Shown here: piece after piece, positions 50,516 through 61,500 of the stretch | Layout of the letters: each line of letters begins with the position of its first letter | Numbering within the stretch: the first letter of the stretch is position 1 | Origin: Cupriavidus pauculus | GTDB taxonomy: Bacteria; Pseudomonadota; Gammaproteobacteria; Burkholderiales; Burkholderiaceae | Assembly: GCF_003854935.1 (NCBI RefSeq) | Contig: NZ_CP033969.1 | Span: 62,001-126,000 of the forward strand | Direction: 5' to 3' | Length of the DNA stretch: 64,000 bases | Made by a program: the position numbers and the translations under genes | The notes under the pieces: generated by a model | The model's input: the letters and a program-made list of their open reading frames with translations, nothing else | The model's database searches: none | Told to the model about the DNA's origin: nothing

Positions 50516-51043
50516 TTACTTCTTGAAGTTCGCCACGCCGTCGGTGATTTCCTTGTGGGCTTCCTCGATGCCGGCCCAGCCTTCCACCTTGACCCACTTG
50601 CCTGCTTCGAGTGCCTTGTAGTTCTCAAAGAAGTGCTTGATCTGGTCCAGCAGGTTCTGCGGCACGTCCGACAGGCCCTTCATGTGCGCCGTGGCCGGGC
50701 AAAGCTTGTCCACGGGCACGGCCACCAGCTTGGCGTCCACGCCCGACTCGTCGGTCATCTTCAGCATGCCGAGCGCACGGCAGCGCACCACGGCGCCGGC
50801 CAGGATCGGGAACGGCGTCAGCACCAGCACGTCCACCGGGTCGCCGTCGCCCGACAGCGTCTGCGGGATGAAGCCGTAGTTGGCCGGATAGCGCATGCCG
50901 GTGCCGATGAAACGGTCGACGAACAGCAGGCCGGTTTCCTTGTCGGCCTCGTACTTCACCGGATCGCTCTGGGCGGAGATCTCGATGATGACGTTGAAAT
51001 CGTTGGGCAGATCCTTGCCCGGGGAGACGAGGTTGAAGCTCAT
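50516..51043 (-). CDS. ppa: inorganic pyrophosphatase
   Basis: This 175-residue family I pyrophosphatase hydrolyses PPi with Mg2+. The signature [12 protein letters not shown] is present, with acidic metal ligands, and [17 protein letters not shown] covers the active-site loop. Start [21 protein letters not shown] is canonical. It is monocistronic, with a dedicated terminator. Confidence 0.97.
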   Translation of the reverse strand: MSFNLVSPGKDLPNDFNVIIEISAQSDPVKYEADKETGLLFVDRFIGTGMRYPANYGFIPQTLSGDGDPVDVLVLTPFPILAGAVVRCRALGMLKMTDESGVDAKLVAVPVDKLCPATAHMKGLSDVPQNLLDQIKHFFENYKALEAGKWVKVEGWAGIEEAHKEITDGVANFKK

Positions 51044-51228
51044 GCGAGTTCTCCGAATACTTGTAGGAATGGGATGGCCGGCATTATAGCGGGTCGGCCC
51101 TGACCCCGGCCTGACAAACGGCGTGGCGCCGTGTGCCGTGCAATGCCTTGCGCGCGCGGCGGGCTGGGTGATAATGCGGCATTCCCGATTTCAGCATTTG
51201 CTCCATAACCGGAGCCGTGGAGACCCGC

Positions 51229-52665
51229 ATGCATGCCCAGCACTTCGTGGCCAACCGCCTGATCGCGCCGGATTCCGGCCTGCGCATCAAGGTGTTCGAT
51301 CCGTCCAGCGGCGAGCCGTTCGCCGAGATCGCCCGCGGCAATGCCACCGACGTCAGCGTGGCCGTGCGCGCCGCGCGCCAGGCCTTCGAGGGCGAATGGG
51401 GCGCCATGGCCCCCGCCAGCCGCGTGCGTCTGCTGAACCGCCTGGCGCTCAAGCTGATCGAGCACGAGGACGAGCTGGCCGCGCTGGAAGCGCGCGACAC
51501 CGGCAAGCCGCTGCGCCAGGCCCGCGCCGACGCACGCGCCGTGGCCCGCTATTTCGAGTTCTACGCCGGCGCGGCCGACAAGCTGCACGGCGAGACCATC
51601 CCCTACCAGACCGGCTACACCGTGCTGACCGTGCGCGAGCCGCACGGCGTGACCGGCCACATCATCCCCTGGAACTACCCGCTGCAGATCTTCGGCCGCA
51701 GCGTGGGCGCGGCGCTGGCCACCGGCAACGCCTGCGTGGTCAAGCCGGCCGAGGACGCCTGCCTGTCGATCCTGCGCGTGGCCGAGCTGGCCGCCGAGGT
51801 GGGGCTGCCCGAAGGCGCCTTGAACATCGTCACCGGCTATGGCCACGAGGCCGGCTCCGCGCTGGCACGGCACCCCGGCATCAACCACGTGTCGTTCACG
51901 GGCTCGCCGCAGACCGGCAAGCTCGTGGCGCAGCTTGCCGCCGAGAACCACGTGCCCGTGACGCTGGAACTGGGCGGCAAGTCGCCGCAGGTGGTCTTTG
52001 CCGATGCCGACCTAGACGCGCTGCTGCCGGTCGTCGTCAACGGCATCGTCCAGAACGCGGGCCAGACCTGCTCGGCCGGCAGCCGGCTGCTGGTGGAGCG
52101 CCCGGTCTACGAGGCGCTGCTGGACCGCCTGTCGGGCGTGTTCGAGGCGCTGCGCGTGGGCCCGTCGGAACTCGATCTCGAATGTGGCCCGCTGATCAGC
52201 CGCAAGCAGCAGCAGCGCGTCTGGGACTTCGTGTCCGACGCCCAGCACGCCGGCATCGCGGTGATGGCGCAGGGCCAGATCGTCGGCGAGGCGCCGGAGT
52301 CTGGCTACTACCAGGTGCCGATGCTGTTCCGCGACGTGCCGCCCCAGCACCGGCTGGCGCAGGAAGAAGTCTTCGGCCCGCTGCTGGCCGCCATGCCGTT
52401 CGACGACGAGGACGAGGCCGTGCGCCTGGCCAACGGCACGCCGTACGGCCTGGTGGCGGGCGTGTGGACGCGCGACGGGGGCCGCCAGATGCGGCTGGCG
52501 CGCAAGCTGCGCGCGGGCCAGGTGTTCATCAACAACTACGGCGCCGGCGGCGGCGTCGAGCTGCCGTTCGGCGGCACCGGCCAGTCGGGTCATGGCCGCG
52601 AGAAGGGCTTCGAGGCCCTGTACGGATTCACCACTCTAAAAACCATCGCCATTCAACATGGGTAG
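51229..52665 (+). CDS. aldehyde dehydrogenase family protein
   Basis: This 478-residue NAD(P)+-dependent dehydrogenase has the catalytic Cys in NAGQTCSAGSRLLVE, the general-base Glu in VTLELGGKSPQVVFA, and HIIPWNYPLQIFGRS for cofactor binding. It contains VSFTGSPQTGKLVA, the nucleotide loop. The ATG at 51229 was chosen because GGAG (51219-51222) lies 6 bp upstream; a GTG at 51217 is in frame. It starts a plus-strand operon with a small membrane protein, an SDR dehydrogenase and an MFS carrier. Substrate unknown; an aldehyde made by the SDR from a sugar or alcohol is plausible. Confidence 0.92.
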   Translation: MHAQHFVANRLIAPDSGLRIKVFDPSSGEPFAEIARGNATDVSVAVRAARQAFEGEWGAMAPASRVRLLNRLALKLIEHEDELAALEARDTGKPLRQARADARAVARYFEFYAGAADKLHGETIPYQTGYTVLTVREPHGVTGHIIPWNYPLQIFGRSVGAALATGNACVVKPAEDACLSILRVAELAAEVGLPEGALNIVTGYGHEAGSALARHPGINHVSFTGSPQTGKLVAQLAAENHVPVTLELGGKSPQVVFADADLDALLPVVVNGIVQNAGQTCSAGSRLLVERPVYEALLDRLSGVFEALRVGPSELDLECGPLISRKQQQRVWDFVSDAQHAGIAVMAQGQIVGEAPESGYYQVPMLFRDVPPQHRLAQEEVFGPLLAAMPFDDEDEAVRLANGTPYGLVAGVWTRDGGRQMRLARKLRAGQVFINNYGAGGGVELPFGGTGQSGHGREKGFEALYGFTTLKTIAIQHG

Positions 52666-52897
52666 CATCAACTTTCTCTCGGTCGCCTTCGCGATCTTCT
52701 TTTTCTGGATGGCGTGGCATGTGCGGCACAAGCGCGCGACCAACCCGTCGGGCATGCCCCGGCTGCAGGTGTTCAAGCGCAAGTGGGGCGACACCGTGGG
52801 CGACCGCGTGCACTGGTGCCTGTACGTGGCGCTGCCGTTCCTGCTCGGGATCATGATGGTTGCCAACGCGCTGCAAAACAAGGGCCCCTTCCACTGA
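52658..52897 (+). CDS. small two-helix membrane protein
   Basis: The 79-residue protein starts MGSINFLSVAFAIFFFWMAW and has two hydrophobic segments (about 5-20 and 52-68), separated by a basic stretch (HVRHKRATNPSGMPRLQVFKRKWGD). It is not recognised. Its start overlaps the ALDH gene by 8 bp, so translation is coupled. The short length, coupling and sensible membrane topology suggest a real small protein, perhaps a partner of the ALDH or the MFS carrier; function unknown. Confidence 0.65.
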   Translation: MGSINFLSVAFAIFFFWMAWHVRHKRATNPSGMPRLQVFKRKWGDTVGDRVHWCLYVALPFLLGIMMVANALQNKGPFH

Positions 52898-52969
52898 CAA
52901 GCAGTTCCGACGTTCCGCCCGCAGCGCGGCAACGAGACCGCGCCGGGCCTCACCAACAGGAGACAGGCA

Positions 52970-53731
52970 ATGACCAGGCTGGCTGGCAAGGTAGCGGTAG
53001 TCACGGGCGGCGGCTCGGGCTTTGGCGAAGGCATCGCGCAGACGTTTGCGCGCGAGGGCGCCGCCGTGATGGTGGCGGACCTGAACGCTGACGCCGCCGA
53101 GCGCGTGGCGGCGGCCATCCGCGACGCGGGCGGCAAGGCGGCGGCGGTGCGCGCCGACGTGTCGCGCGGCGACGATGTGGCGGCCATGCGCGACGCCACG
53201 CTGGCCGCGTTCGGCGACGTCCACTGCGTGGTCAACAACGCCGGCACCACCCATCGCAACAAGCCCATCCTCGACATCACCGAGGACGAGTTCGACCGCG
53301 TCTACGCGGTCAACGTCAAGAGCATCTACTGGGCGGCCCACCACTTCATCCCGCACTTCCGCCAGCGCGGCGGCGGCAACTTCGTCAACATCGCGTCCAC
53401 GGCCGGCGTCCGGCCCCGCCCGGGACTGGTCTGGTACAACGGCAGCAAGGGCGCGGTCATCGTCGCCAGCAAGGCCATGGCGGCCGAGCTGGGCCCGGAC
53501 AACATCCGCGTCAACTGCGTGAACCCGGTGATCGGCGCCACGGGGCTGCTGGAGCAGTTCATGGGCGTGCCCGACACACCCGAGAACCGCGCCCGCTTCC
53601 TGGCGACCATCCCGATGGGCCGCATGTCCACGCCTCAGGACGTGGCCAACGCCTGCCTGTACCTGGCGTCCGACGAGGCCGCGTTCATCACCGGCACCTG
53701 CATCGAGGTGGACGGCGGACGCTGCGTCTGA
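52970..53731 (+). CDS. SDR family oxidoreductase
   Basis: This 253-residue short-chain dehydrogenase has the cofactor motif TGGGSGFGEGIA (residues 12-23), the NNAG motif, and the catalytic Ser-Tyr-Lys triad (Ser in NIASTAG, Tyr and Lys in WYNGSKGAV). The C-terminus ends in ASDEAAFITGTCIEVDGGRCV. It resembles glucose 1-dehydrogenase or 3-oxoacyl-ACP reductase types; substrate cannot be assigned. An RBS (AGGAGA) precedes the ATG. It is the third gene of the ALDH operon. Confidence 0.93.
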   Translation: MTRLAGKVAVVTGGGSGFGEGIAQTFAREGAAVMVADLNADAAERVAAAIRDAGGKAAAVRADVSRGDDVAAMRDATLAAFGDVHCVVNNAGTTHRNKPILDITEDEFDRVYAVNVKSIYWAAHHFIPHFRQRGGGNFVNIASTAGVRPRPGLVWYNGSKGAVIVASKAMAAELGPDNIRVNCVNPVIGATGLLEQFMGVPDTPENRARFLATIPMGRMSTPQDVANACLYLASDEAAFITGTCIEVDGGRCV

Positions 53732-53808
53732 CCCGCCCTGGCGCGTGCCCCCGGGCGTGCGCCCCCCTGCAGTACCACAACGACAACCATCCCAATGAGG
53801 AGACACCG

Positions 53809-55119
53809 ATGACTTCCACCGCGGTCAACGCCGGCGCACGCGACGCCGGCTTCGAGGACGCCGTCTACCGAAAGGTCAGCTGGCGCCTGGTGCCGTTCCT
53901 GCTGCTGTGCTACGTCGTGGCCTACCTGGACCGCGTGAACGTGGGCTTTGCCAAGCTGCAGATGCTCAACGACCTGCAGTTCAGCGAGACCGTCTACGGC
54001 CTGGGCGCCGGCATCTTCTTCATCGGCTACTTCCTGTTCGAGGTGCCGAGCAACGTCATCCTGCACAAGGTGGGCGCCCGCATCTGGATCGCCCGCATCA
54101 TGATCACCTGGGGCCTGATCTCGGCGGCGATGATGTTCGTCACCACGCCGACCATGTTCTACGTGCTGCGCTTCCTGCTGGGCATTGCGGAAGCCGGCTT
54201 CTTCCCGGGCATCATCCTGTACCTGACCTACTGGTACCCGGCCAGCCGGCGCGGGCGCACCACCACGTTCTTCATGACGGCCATCGCGCTGTCGGGGGTG
54301 ATCGGCGGGCCGCTGTCGGGCTGGATCATGCAGTCGTTCGACGGCCACAACGGCTGGGCCGGCTGGCAGTGGATGTTCCTGATCGAAGGCATTCCGTCGA
54401 TTCTCGTTGGCATCTGGGTGCTGCTGTACCTGGACGACCGCATCGCCCACGCCAAATGGCTGACCCCCGACGAACGCGCGCTGCTGGCGCGCAACATCGA
54501 GGCCGAGGACCAGCACAAGGAAGACCCGCCCGTGCGGCAGGTGCTGTCCAGCCCGCGCGTCTGGCTGATGAGCGCGATCTACTTCAGCTTCGTCATGGGG
54601 CTGTACGGCGTGAGCTTCTGGCTGCCAACGATCATCAAGCAGACCGGCGTCAAGGGCACGCTGGAGGTGGGGATGCTGACGGCCATCCCCTACGGCTGCG
54701 CCGTGATCGGCATGATCCTGTTCGCCCACAGCGCCGACCGCCGCGGCGAGCGCCGCTGGCACATCGCCGTGCCCGCGCTGCTGGGCGCCCTGGGCCTGGT
54801 GCTGTCCGTGCAGTGGCACGCCGACACGACGCTGGCAATGATCGCGCTGACGCTGGCCACCATCGGCATCCTGACCACGCTGCCACTGTTCTGGAGCCTG
54901 CCCACCGCCTTCCTGGCCGGCACGGGCGCGGCCGCCGGCATCGCGCTGATCAACTCGCTGGGCAACCTGGCGGGATTCATCAGCCCCTACGCGGTCGGCT
55001 GGCTCAAGGACCTGACCCAGAGCACCGAGTCGGGCATGTACCTGCTGGCAGCCTGCATGGTGGTGGGCGCGGCGCTGGCACTGTCGGTGCCGGCGAAGAT
55101 GGTGAGTCGGCAGGGCTAG
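53809..55119 (+). CDS. MFS transporter (anion:cation symporter type)
   Basis: The 436-residue permease has 12 predicted helices. The first loop has YLDRVNVGFAKLQM, the ACS-family signature found in phthalate, tartrate and sugar-acid symporters. The periplasmic/cytoplasmic loop between helices 4 and 5 has YWYPASRRGRTTTFFMTAIA. GAGGAG precedes the ATG by 8 bp. It is the last gene of the operon with ALDH and SDR, suggesting uptake of an organic acid that the two enzymes oxidise. Substrate not determined. Confidence 0.92.
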   Translation: MTSTAVNAGARDAGFEDAVYRKVSWRLVPFLLLCYVVAYLDRVNVGFAKLQMLNDLQFSETVYGLGAGIFFIGYFLFEVPSNVILHKVGARIWIARIMITWGLISAAMMFVTTPTMFYVLRFLLGIAEAGFFPGIILYLTYWYPASRRGRTTTFFMTAIALSGVIGGPLSGWIMQSFDGHNGWAGWQWMFLIEGIPSILVGIWVLLYLDDRIAHAKWLTPDERALLARNIEAEDQHKEDPPVRQVLSSPRVWLMSAIYFSFVMGLYGVSFWLPTIIKQTGVKGTLEVGMLTAIPYGCAVIGMILFAHSADRRGERRWHIAVPALLGALGLVLSVQWHADTTLAMIALTLATIGILTTLPLFWSLPTAFLAGTGAAAGIALINSLGNLAGFISPYAVGWLKDLTQSTESGMYLLAACMVVGAALALSVPAKMVSRQG

Positions 55120-55143
55120 CGGGAGACCTGCGGCATAGCGCAG

Positions 55144-55540
55144 GTTTGCGCCCCTCTCCCGCAACGCGGGAGAGGGGCGCGAAAACCTGCCGGTGCGCTG
55201 GTCCTCTGAGACCATCCACATGCCCCATGTTTTCTCCCCTCTCCCGCAGCGCGGGAGAGGGGTCGGGAGTGAGGGCCCGGCGGTTCAACCTGCGATCCGT
55301 CGCGCATCACGCGCCTGCCCTCTCCCCCAGCCCCTCTCCCGCAACGCGGGAGAGGGGAGCGAAAACCTGCCGGTGCGCTGGCCCTCTGGGACCATCCACA
55401 TGCCCCATGTTTCTCCCCTCTCGCGCAACGCGGGAGAGGGGTCGGGGGAGAGGGCCCGGCGGTTCAACCTGCGATCCGTCGCGCATCACGCGCTGGCCCT
55501 CTCCCCCAGCCCCTCTCCCGCAAGCGGGAGAGGGGAGCGA
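55144..55540. repeat. tandem array of about 179-bp units carrying CCCCTCTCCCGC palindromes
   Basis: The 0.4-kb gap between the MFS and pilL/chpA genes (55120-55550) holds no gene. It contains 2.2 tandem copies of a roughly 179-bp unit. Five hairpins with stem CCCCTCTCCCGC/GCGGGAGAGGGG lie at 55151-55177, 55236-55262, 55331-55357, 55415-55441 (one mismatch) and 55510-55535. Between them come the same spacers in each unit, for example ACCATCCACATGCCCCATG (55211-55229 and 55391-55409) and GGCCCGGCGGTTCAACCTGC. Units differ by several substitutions. A matching single palindrome is at 25728. The array probably ends both converging transcripts. Confidence 0.88.
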
Positions 55541-55550
55541 AAGCCGGGGT

Positions 55551-58500
55551 CTACCCCTCCCCCAGCATCTGCGCCACTGATCCGGCGGTGCCGGCGGCTT
55601 TATCGCCGATCAGTTGCTGCAGTGTGCGCAGCAGTTCGTCCTCGTTGAATGGCTTGCCCAGGTACACGTTGACGCCGATCTCGGCGGCGTAGCGGCGGTG
55701 TTTTTCCGCTGTGCGCGACGTGATCATGACCAGCGGCATGCGGCTGGTGCGAGCGTCGGCGCGGACGTTGCGGGTCAGGTCGAAGCCGTCCATGTTCGGC
55801 ATCTCGATGTCGACCAGCATCGCGTCGGGCATCACTTCCTGCAGTTGACGCAGCGCGTCCACGCCGTCGCGGGCCAGCACCACCTGGTAGCCGGCGCGGG
55901 TCAGCAGGCGCTGGCTGGCCTTGCGCACCGTCAGCGAGTCGTCCACCACCATCACGGTCGGCTGCGTCATCAGGCCGGGCACCGGCACCGGCGCGCCGGC
56001 GTCGACGAACTCGGCCACCGCGCCCACCTGTCCGGCCGGCTGCGGGGCCGGCAGTGCCGGTGCGGCCGTGCCGCGCTCGCGCACCCAGCGCTGCGCCAGC
56101 ACCACGGGGTTGTAGATCAGCACGATTTCCCCGTCGCCCAGCGTGGTGGCGCCGGCAATGCCTTCCAGGCGGGCCAGGTGCGGGCCGATGTGCTTGACCA
56201 CCACTTCGCGGTTGCCCTGCACCTCGTCCACGTGCACGGCCACGCGCTCGGCGCCCGAGCGCACCACCACCACCGGCGAATACTTGCGGCCCGACGCCAT
56301 CCCGGCCGTTTCCTCCAGCAGCGCGCCGAAGTAGTAGAACGGCACCTCGGCGCCCGCCGCCGCGAAGCGGCCCGAGTTGTACGCCTCCAGCAGCGGCTTC
56401 TCGCGCAGCTGGTGGACCTGGTCGATCATGCCGCTCGGCATGGCGAACAGGCGCCCGCCCAGCGATACCAGCAGCACCTGCGTGATGGCCGTGGTCAGCG
56501 GCAGGTGCACGGTGAAGCTGGTGCCCCGGCCCGGCTCGGTCGACAGGGTGATCCGGCCGCCCAGCGCCACGGTCTCGGCGCGCACCACGTCCATGCCCAC
56601 GCCGCGCCCGGCCAGTTCCGACACCGCGTCCGCCGTCGAGAAGCCCGGCGCGAAGATCATCTCGGTCAGCCGTGCGTCGCTGGCGTCCTCGTCGGGCGCC
56701 ATCAACTGGCGCGCCACGGCGCGTTCGCGGATGCGCTGCAGGTTCAGCCCGCCGCCGTCGTCAAAGAACGTCAGCACCACCTCGTTGCCTTCCTGCTGCA
56801 CTTCCAGCGTCAGCGCGCCCGTGGCCGACTTGCCCGCCGCGCGCCGCACGTCCGCCGGCTCGATGCCGTGCACCACGGCGTTGCGGATCAGGTGCTCGAT
56901 CGGGCCGGCCATGCGGTCCAGCACCGAGCGGTCGATCTCCACCGTGCCGCCCTTGATCAGCAGCCGCACTTCCTTGCCGGTCTCGGTGGCCGACTGGCGC
57001 GCCACGCGGTACAGCCGCTCGGCCAGCGCGTCGAACTGCACCATGCGCGCCTGCATCAGCCCGCGCTGCAGTCCGCGCGTCAGCCGCGCCTGCGCCGCGA
57101 GGTCGCCCGACGCGCGGTCGAAGCCGCGCTGCAGGTTCTGCTCCACGGTCGCCACGTCGTTGACCGACTCCGCCATCATCCGCGTCAGTTCCTGAAAGCG
57201 CGTGAAGCGGTCGAATTCCAGCGGATCGAATTCCTGGTTGTGCTGCTGGTCGGCAATGCGCGACGCCATCTGCGTCTCGGCCTGGATCTCGATCTCGCGC
57301 AGCTGCATGCGCAGACGCGCGACGTTGTCGTTCAGTTCGCCCAGGTAGCTGCGCAGCGCGTCCAGCTCGCTGTCCAGCCGCGCGCGCGTGGCGCTGACTT
57401 CGCCCGCGTCGTTGATCAGCGTGTCCAGCGTGCGGGCCTGCACGCGCACCAGCGCGCGCTGGCGCTCGGCGTCGGTCTGCAGCGCGGCGGGGGCGGCCGG
57501 CATCAGCGGCGCCGACGGCACCAGCGCCTGGCCCGGTGCCGCCGGCGTCGCCAGCGCGGCGGTGCCGGGTGCTGCCGCATCGCGCGGCAACGCAGGGACG
57601 GCCGGGGCGGCCACCAGCCCGTTGACGACGTCCGCGTCGTCCAGCGGCAGCAGGCGACCGTTCTGCAGCGCGTCCACGTGCGCCAGGATGCGGTCGTACC
57701 AGGCGTACAGCCGGCCGAACAGCTCTGGCGTCACGCGCTGGCCACGTACGCTTGATTCCAGCAGCGTTTCCATCTCGTGCGCCGCCTGGCCCAGCGCCAT
57801 CGCGCCGGCCATCCGCGCACTGCCCTTGAGCGTGTGCAGCCCGCGCAGGATCAGGCCGCCGTGCTGCGCCTCGTCGGGCGCCGCCTCCCACGTCCGCACC
57901 AGCTTGCCGATATCGGGCAGCGCGCCGTGTGCCTCTTCCAGGAAAATCTCGACCAGCGCCGGATCGAGCGACGATGCGTCGGTCGACACGGCCTCCGGCA
58001 CGTCTTCCGGATCGGGCGCGCCGGGCACGACGTGCGCCACGGCGATGCCATCGTGGCGCACGGGCGTCGGCAGCGAGATGACCACCGCGTCGTGCACCGG
58101 CGTCAGCGGCGTGACCGGCGTCAGCACCGGGCCGGCCGGCGCCGACACCGGCGGCAGCGACGTGATCGGCGTCAGCTTCACGGGCGGCAGCGCCGCCGGC
58201 GGCGGCTGCACGCCCTCGTCGATCTCGGGCAGCGGCTCGGCCGCCTGGGCCTGGGTGCCGAAGAGCTGCGACACCGAGCCTTCCTGGCCCGCCGACTGCC
58301 CGGCCGGCACCACGGCGCGCGGACGCACCAGCGCCCGTTCGCCAAACGCATTCAGTTCGCGGCACAGCGCCGCGTCGCCATCGGGCCAGATGCCGGCGGC
58401 AAACTGGTGCAGCATCGCGCGCAGCCGGTCCACGGCCTGGTCCAGCAGCTTGAAATCGGCCGGATGCATGACCACCGGATGGCGGCCGAGCAGCAACAGC

Positions 58501-61500
58501 AAATGTTCCAGCGCCTCGGCAATCTCGCGCACCGGCTCCAGCCCCACCGTCGACGCGCTGCCCTGCAGCGTGTGCGCCACGCGCAGCGCCAGTTCGCTCG
58601 GGCACGGATGGTTCTCGTGCTTCCACTCCGACAGGTCGGTGGCAAACTGCCGCAGCAGGTCGTCGGCCTCCTGCAGGTAGACGTTGTAGAGCGCCAGCCC
58701 GATGCGGACCGGGCCGATCACCTTGTAGCCCTCGTCCTCGTCGGCCAGCCCGCCGGCCAGCCGGAACGGCAGTACGTTGCTTTCGTCGTCCGGGGCGGCT
58801 TCGGCTTCGGCTTCGGCCACGGGTGCCGCCACGGCTTCCGCCGCTTCCGGCGCCGCCGCCTGCGCCAGCAGCGCGTCGAGCGGATCGACCTCGGTCGCCG
58901 ATACCACCCCGCCCGGATCGCGCACCGCCTGGGCGGCGGCCATCAGCGGCGCGATGTCGCGCAGCGTCGACGGGTCGTCGCGCAGCGCCAGCGCCCATTC
59001 GCGCAGCAGGTCGTGCGCCTGCCCCAGCAGCGCCGGCAGTTCCGGCACCGGCGCGCGGCCTTCGGCGATCCACAGGTTCATCACCTGTTCCACGGCCCAG
59101 GCGGCCTCGCCGTAGCGGTTCAGGCCGACCATGCGGCTCGACCCCTTGAGCGTGTGGAACCCGCGCCGCATGCGGCTCAGCACGTCGGCGTCGGCCAGCG
59201 CGTCCAGGCCGCCGGACAGGTCGGCGGCGATATTGCCGAGCACTTCCTCGGCCTCGGACAGGAAGATGTCGAGCAGTTCGGCGTCGATGGCGGCGGCATC
59301 GGCCGGCATCGGCGCGGCGGACGGCACGGTGGCCGGCATGGCCACCGGCATCGGCTCGGCCAGCGCCACGACCATGCGCTCGGCGGCGGATTCGCTACCA
59401 GCCAGCCACGCGTGCAGCTGCGTGGTGGCCTCGCTGGCCTGCCGGCGCAGCCCGGCGTCGTCGTCGATGGCGGCCTGGTCCGACACAGCCTGCAGCGCGG
59501 CGCGCAGCCGCTGGATCTCGGGCGAATCGGCGGTGGCGGCCACGCGGATGGCGTCCATCGCGGCGCTGCGCGCCAGGCCCAGCGCGCCTTGCGGCGCCGC
59601 GTCGTGGCGGCCGGCGTCGGTCGCGTACGGGTTCTCGCTGGCCACGTCGCGCGCCTTGCGGCCGAATTCGAGCAGGTCTGCAAACGCATGCACGGCGCCC
59701 AGTTCGGCGGCGATATCGGACAGGTGCGCGATGCGCGCGCCATGGTCGACCGTCTCGCGCAGCACGCCCAGCCGCGCCAGCACCGCGCGGACGGCGGCCA
59801 GTGCCGCATCGGTCTCGCGCTCCAGGCCCTCGGGCAGCGCGGGGCTGCCGTGTACCCGTTCGATGGTGGCCAGCAGCGCGCCAAACGCCTGCGCGGCATC
59901 GTCCAGCGCGGCGCCGGCATCGGCCCGCGCCGCGTTGCGGTCATAGGTGTCCAGCCACGATTCGCCGCTATCCAGGTGCGCGCGGAGCTGCGTGACGGCC
60001 TCGGCGCGCTGCGCCTGGGCGCCCGCCGACTGGACCATTTCGGCCAGCCAGCCCGGCGCGGCGGCGTCGGGGTCCGCCACGGCGGCGGCCAGCGTCTCGC
60101 ATCGCGCGGCAAACGCTGCCGCCGAGGCATGGCCCGAGCGGCCGTGCACGCGCCACGGCATGGCCAGCGCGCGCGACAGGAACAGCGCCACGCCGCCCCG
60201 GCCCAGCGCGTCACTGGCCGGCCGCTGGCCCGCGTAGGCCGCGGCGGCGGTCAGGCACTGCTGCAGGGCGGGCTGCGCCAGCGGCATCGCCGCCTCGGCC
60301 AGCGACGCCAGCGCCAGTTCCCAGCCGGCCTGGTCGTCGGCGGCTGCCCGCTCGATGGCGGTGGCGGCGTGCTGGAGGTTGCGGGTATCGATCGGATCGA
60401 GCCAGCCGTAGTAGCGCTGGCGATAGTCGGCGCGCGCGACGATGTGCGCGGCGTCCACGCGATAAGCCTGCAGCGTGCGCGCGATATCCACGCGCAGCAC
60501 CTGCACGGCGGCCTGCGTGGCGGGCGGCAGCGTGGCGTCGGCATCGGCGGTCAGCCCGGTGCTGACCAGCAAAAAGACGGCGTCGTTCAGCAGCGCCTGC
60601 GGCACGCGCACCTGCCCTTGCAGGTACTGGCGCACCAGCAGGTGGGCGCGCGCGGCAAAGCGCTTGGCCAGCAGGTCGGACGGCAGCAGCCCGTGCGCCA
60701 GCGCGCGGAACACCATGGCCAGCGTGTGCCAGATGCCGCGGTCGGGCGTGTCAGCGGTGCGGCGCGCGTCCTGCTCGTGGTTGCGGACTTCGTCCAGCGC
60801 CACCTGCAGCGGCAGCCATGCCTCGCGCAGCAGCGACGCATCGGTGCATGGCGTAGGCAGGCGCAGCGCCTTCAACAGCGCGGCCTCGAAGCGCTGGCGC
60901 GCGCGCGTGACGGCCGTGGCCGAGCGCGTCGGCAGCACGATGCCGGGCAGCATCTGCAGCTCGTCGAGCCACAGGTCGGCCGGGTGTACGCGCTCCTCCT
61001 TCATCAGCGCCAGCGCGGCGGCATAGGGCTGGAACAGGCGCAGCGGGTCTTCGGCGTCGCCGGCCATCAGGTCGTCGACATATTCGGCCAGCGCCTGCAC
61101 GCCGGTGCGGAACACGGCCAGCGCGGGCGCGTCGGCGGCGACGGTGCCGGCGTCGATGGCCTCCAGCAGCCGGCGCAGTGCCTGGCAGTAGGCGTCCACG
61201 CCGCGCAGCCCGACGATGTGCACGGCCCCGGCGGCCTGGTGCAGGTGCTGCCCCGCCAGGCGCAGCGACGTGGTGTCGCGCGCGCCCAGCGCCTCCGGAG
61301 TCTGGCGGATTTCGTCGACGTAGTGGCCCAGTTCGGCCGCGGCGTCGTCCAGCGCGGTGCGCAGGCTCGGCGCCAGCCAGGCCAGCACGGACAGGTCGCG
61401 CTGCGGCGCGGCCGGTACGTCGGGCGCGGCCGCTTCCGGCGTGGCATGCGTGGGCGGCGCGGCCGGATCGGCCTCGTCGCTGGTGAGGATGGAATTCAGG

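Noticed and set aside
55144-55540. Regular repeats reminiscent of a CRISPR array
   Set aside because: Repeats are palindromes within a tandem 179-bp duplication, spacers are themselves repeated, and no cas gene is present.
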